A DNA stretch of 42,210 bases from Oscillospiraceae bacterium (GTDB lineage Bacteria; Bacillota_A; Clostridia; Oscillospirales; WRJC01). The translations under genes were made by a program, and so were the position numbers. The first letter of the stretch is position 1. The number at the start of each line of letters is the position of its first letter. The stretch is taken from NCBI GenBank assembly GCA_009785015.1, contig WQXD01000002.1, positions 1 through 42,210 on the forward strand. Direction: 5' to 3'. Shown here in pieces: positions 40,770 to 42,210 of the stretch. The notes below the pieces were generated by a model that did not search any database, had not been told where the DNA came from, and worked only from the letters and a program-made list of their open reading frames with translations.

Positions 40770-40853
40770 GTAGGGTATGCGCCCCCGCGCATACCGCCCT
40801 ATAAAATCAGCGTAAATCAAATCTCCCGGTACGCGCAGGGGCGCGTCCCCTAC
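40770..40853. repeat. REP/MITE-like element: two GC-rich palindromes in inverted orientation
   Basis: Left unit GTAGGG followed by GGTATGCGC-CCCC-GCGCATACC (9-bp perfect hairpin, ending near 40800). The right unit is at 40825-40853; read on the minus strand it starts GTAGGGGACGCGCCCC and ends GTACCGGG, matching the left unit. The 84-bp element thus has near-matching inverted ends, like BIME/REP pairs or a tiny MITE. It is much more GC-rich than its AT-rich surroundings. No clear target-site duplication was seen. It lies between two minus-strand genes (40944-41378 and 39805-40680), where its hairpins could also stop or stabilise transcripts. The rest of the 40681-40943 gap shows nothing else definite. 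Confidence 0.65.
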
Positions 40854-40943
40854 GAAAAACACCGCGTAAAACCGTCATAATTCATTATTTTTCCTCGATC
40901 TTATGCTATATTAGACGAAAAATTTTCCCGTAAGTTCCCTTAT

Positions 40944-41378
40944 TTAGGACCGGCTGGTCACAACCTCGTGTATTTTATTTACGGCGGCATCCCACCCCAT
41001 CTGATGGCCGGGGATGTACATCCTTTCCATATCTGACAAGGGCAGCAAGTCTATCAATTCCGCGCTTGGGATATTGAATTTCCATTGATACAATGAATAG
41101 ATTTCTCCGACCCACTGCGGCAAAAATCCGCCCCATTCACTTCCGCGCTTATATTCGCCGCCGCATTCCCTGTTGATAAAAGCATGAATCAATTCGGGAG
41201 AAGGTTTTGCGGCCAATTTGGGATTTGCATTGTCAAGCAGTCTTCGTATATCGCTTTTCATGTACTTTTCTATGAACCATTTTTCATCGACTCCGGGCAG
41301 TTCGTCCCGGATTTTATCAAATACTTTTCCCTGTGTGCGTTTTATTTTGGCCACATACAATTCATTATAGGCATACAT
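40944..41378 (-). CDS. Small conserved protein of the MYAY-start type, function unknown
   Basis: A 144-residue soluble protein. It opens MYAYNELYVAKIKRTQGKVF and has a tryptophan-containing middle (GGFLPQWVGEIYSLYQWKF), then LIDLLPLSDMERMY. It resembles a group of Clostridia proteins that begin MYAYSEIYL and have YWCGWILAYYQW in the middle; such genes often sit next to DUF3990-like or DUF3791-like genes in presumed toxin-antitoxin modules. No such partner is present here, so it would be an orphan. This resemblance is from memory and unverified. It has a perfect consensus promoter and a GGGGG ribosome binding site. Confidence 0.65.
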   Translation of the reverse strand: MYAYNELYVAKIKRTQGKVFDKIRDELPGVDEKWFIEKYMKSDIRRLLDNANPKLAAKPSPELIHAFINRECGGEYKRGSEWGGFLPQWVGEIYSLYQWKFNIPSAELIDLLPLSDMERMYIPGHQMGWDAAVNKIHEVVTSRS

Positions 41379-41410
41379 TTCAATTCCAACCCCCTGTTAA
41401 ATTTATTAGA

Positions 41411-41439
41411 ATTATACCACAAAACGCTCCATTTGTCAA
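41411..41439 (-). promoter_or_regulatory. Perfect consensus promoter of the MYAY-type gene
   Basis: On the minus strand TTGACA (41434-41439), 17 bp ending in TGG, TATAAT (41411-41416), with extended -10. It lies 32 bp before the ATG at 41378. Confidence 0.75.
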
Positions 41440-41612
41440 AGGCTTTTTAAAAGAAAAAATATTTTTATAAATCCGCGTAAGATTTCAGCGGTTATAATCG
41501 TAGTATATGTAGACGCGTCAAAAAAGCAAAATAAAACAACTGAAATTTGTTTTACGGAAAGGAGCGGGTTTGTATAAATTCCATATATGTTGAAGTTGAA
41601 GGAGCGGAAAAC

Positions 41613-42137
41613 GTGGGTGATTATAATACGGTAAACAACGGCTTTTATGAAAAATATAATCAGATAATACGCGCAATAGTCACAAATATCCTGAAATACA
41701 CGAATCAGGCGCAGGAAATTGACGACTGTGTGAACACCGTATTTGTGAGCCTGATGGAAAAGCTGCAGCAATACAACGAAACGCGCGGGAGCATGACCGC
41801 ATTCGTTATAATAATCGCGCGTTCCGCAGCTTTGGATTTCCGCAGGGCCGGCTTTCGGAATACCGGCGAATTGATCGGCGACGAAAACATTGATTTCATG
41901 GCCGAGCCTATGAGTTTTGAAAAAGAAGTCGAATTTAAAATGTTTTTGGAAAACATGGTGCTGAAAAAGCTGACTGCGCAGGAGCGCAGACTGTACACGA
42001 TGAAATATGTGCTGTATGATCCGACGGAAGAAATCGCGAAATGTTTTAACATCGACCGAAACGCGGTGGATGCGCGAGTACACAGACTGAAAAACAAAAT
42101 CAAAAACCTTTTGAAAAAGGGAGGGATAAACGAATGA
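41613..42137 (+). CDS. RNA polymerase sigma-70-family (ECF-like) factor
   Basis: A ~174-residue two-domain sigma factor. Region 2 is in IIRAIVTNILKYTNQAQEID, DCVNTVFVSLMEKL and RGSMTAFVIIIARSAALDFR, with the D-D-x-x-Q/N-type helix and the aromatic/arginine -10 surface. Region 4 is in LTAQERRLYTMKYVL, TEEIAKCFNIDRNAVDARVH, a helix-turn-helix for the -35. The start is uncertain: GTG at 41613 has AAGGAG 8 nt upstream and is used here; AUA at 41574 lies 9 nt after another AAAGGAG and would add 13 residues (NSIYVEVEGAEN). Upstream, TATAAT at 41493-41498 is a possible -10 without a clear -35. The stop overlaps the next ATG (ATGA), implying coupling, as sigma/anti-sigma pairs usually show. Confidence 0.88.
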   Translation: MGDYNTVNNGFYEKYNQIIRAIVTNILKYTNQAQEIDDCVNTVFVSLMEKLQQYNETRGSMTAFVIIIARSAALDFRRAGFRNTGELIGDENIDFMAEPMSFEKEVEFKMFLENMVLKKLTAQERRLYTMKYVLYDPTEEIAKCFNIDRNAVDARVHRLKNKIKNLLKKGGINE

Positions 42138-42210
42138 AGCAAGAATCGTTGACGGATATGATGAGCGACGAATTATTGGCGAAATTAATCGACGACACTC
42201 TGCATTTCAA
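42134..42210 (+). CDS. Partial gene coupled to the sigma factor (3' truncated by window edge)
   Basis: The ATG at 42134 overlaps the sigma-factor stop by 4 bp. Only 25 residues are visible (KQESLTDMMSDELLAKLIDD...), acidic and helical. Position suggests the cognate anti-sigma or a regulator, but no domain can be identified from this fragment. Confidence 0.55.
   Translation, partial: MKQESLTDMMSDELLAKLIDDTLHF

Noticed and set aside
40770..40853. Insertion sequence remnant or CRISPR fragment
   Set aside because: No transposase remnant, no regular spacing of identical repeats; the two units are inverted palindromes, fitting a REP/MITE-like element.

Overview
The window looks like chromosomal DNA from an anaerobic, Gram-positive-type Clostridia (Bacillota) bacterium, probably uncultured. 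The grounds are sigma-A-type promoters (TTGACA-N17-TATAAT, often with an extended TGn -10), strong AGGAGG-type ribosome binding sites, a CD1247-type gene next to efp, sortase-like TGD tails on secreted proteins, and a Wood-Ljungdahl carbonyl-branch operon. Genes are tightly packed. I saw no rRNA, tRNA, CRISPR array, insertion sequence or phage gene.

Layout. (1) 1-8.2 kb: the 3' end of a GH38 alpha-mannosidase on the plus strand, facing a minus-strand sugar-acid operon (GH106-like glycosidase, LarA-family racemase/epimerase, HAD phosphatase, KDG-kinase-like PfkB kinase). (2) 8.3-17.6 kb: housekeeping and envelope genes, including two zinc-ribbon proteins, radA, a lipoprotein esterase, a secreted jelly-roll protein with a TGD tail, efp, a CD1247-type gene, an Ada-like Cys-domain lipoprotein, a SurA/PrsA-like membrane protein and a GT4 glycosyltransferase. 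(3) 17.6-19.7 kb: archaeal-type phosphoglycerate mutase and a TraX-like membrane protein. (4) 19.8-34.0 kb: the carbonyl-branch cluster, in order DUF3786, homocysteine S-methyltransferase-like, core-MetE-like, two CooC-type ATPases, CODH (cooS/acsA), an acsB-acsD fusion, acsC, a secreted CBM9-like protein with its own consensus promoter, and an AcsV-type corrinoid reactivator. (5) 34.0-38.7 kb: a complete branched-chain amino-acid-type ABC transporter (livKHMGF) behind a very strong promoter. (6) 38.7-42.2 kb: a radical SAM/SPASM enzyme with a membrane-anchored partner, a REP/MITE-like inverted-repeat element, a small MYAY-type protein, and a sigma-70-family factor followed by the start of a translationally coupled gene.

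How the parts fit. CODH makes or oxidises CO. The AcsB part of the fusion joins CO, CoA and a methyl group. The AcsD part and AcsC form the corrinoid iron-sulfur protein that delivers the methyl, AcsV should reactivate that corrinoid, and the CooC proteins should load nickel. The usual methyltransferase AcsE is not in this cluster; two methionine-synthase-like proteins sit at its head instead. The most notable observations are the single-chain AcsB-AcsD fusion, the AcsE-less cluster with HSMT and core-MetE, and two (possibly three) genes whose only start consistent with both Shine-Dalgarno and family conservation is AUA, each exactly 9 nt after AGGAG. All assignments are by eye from motifs; no database search was run.
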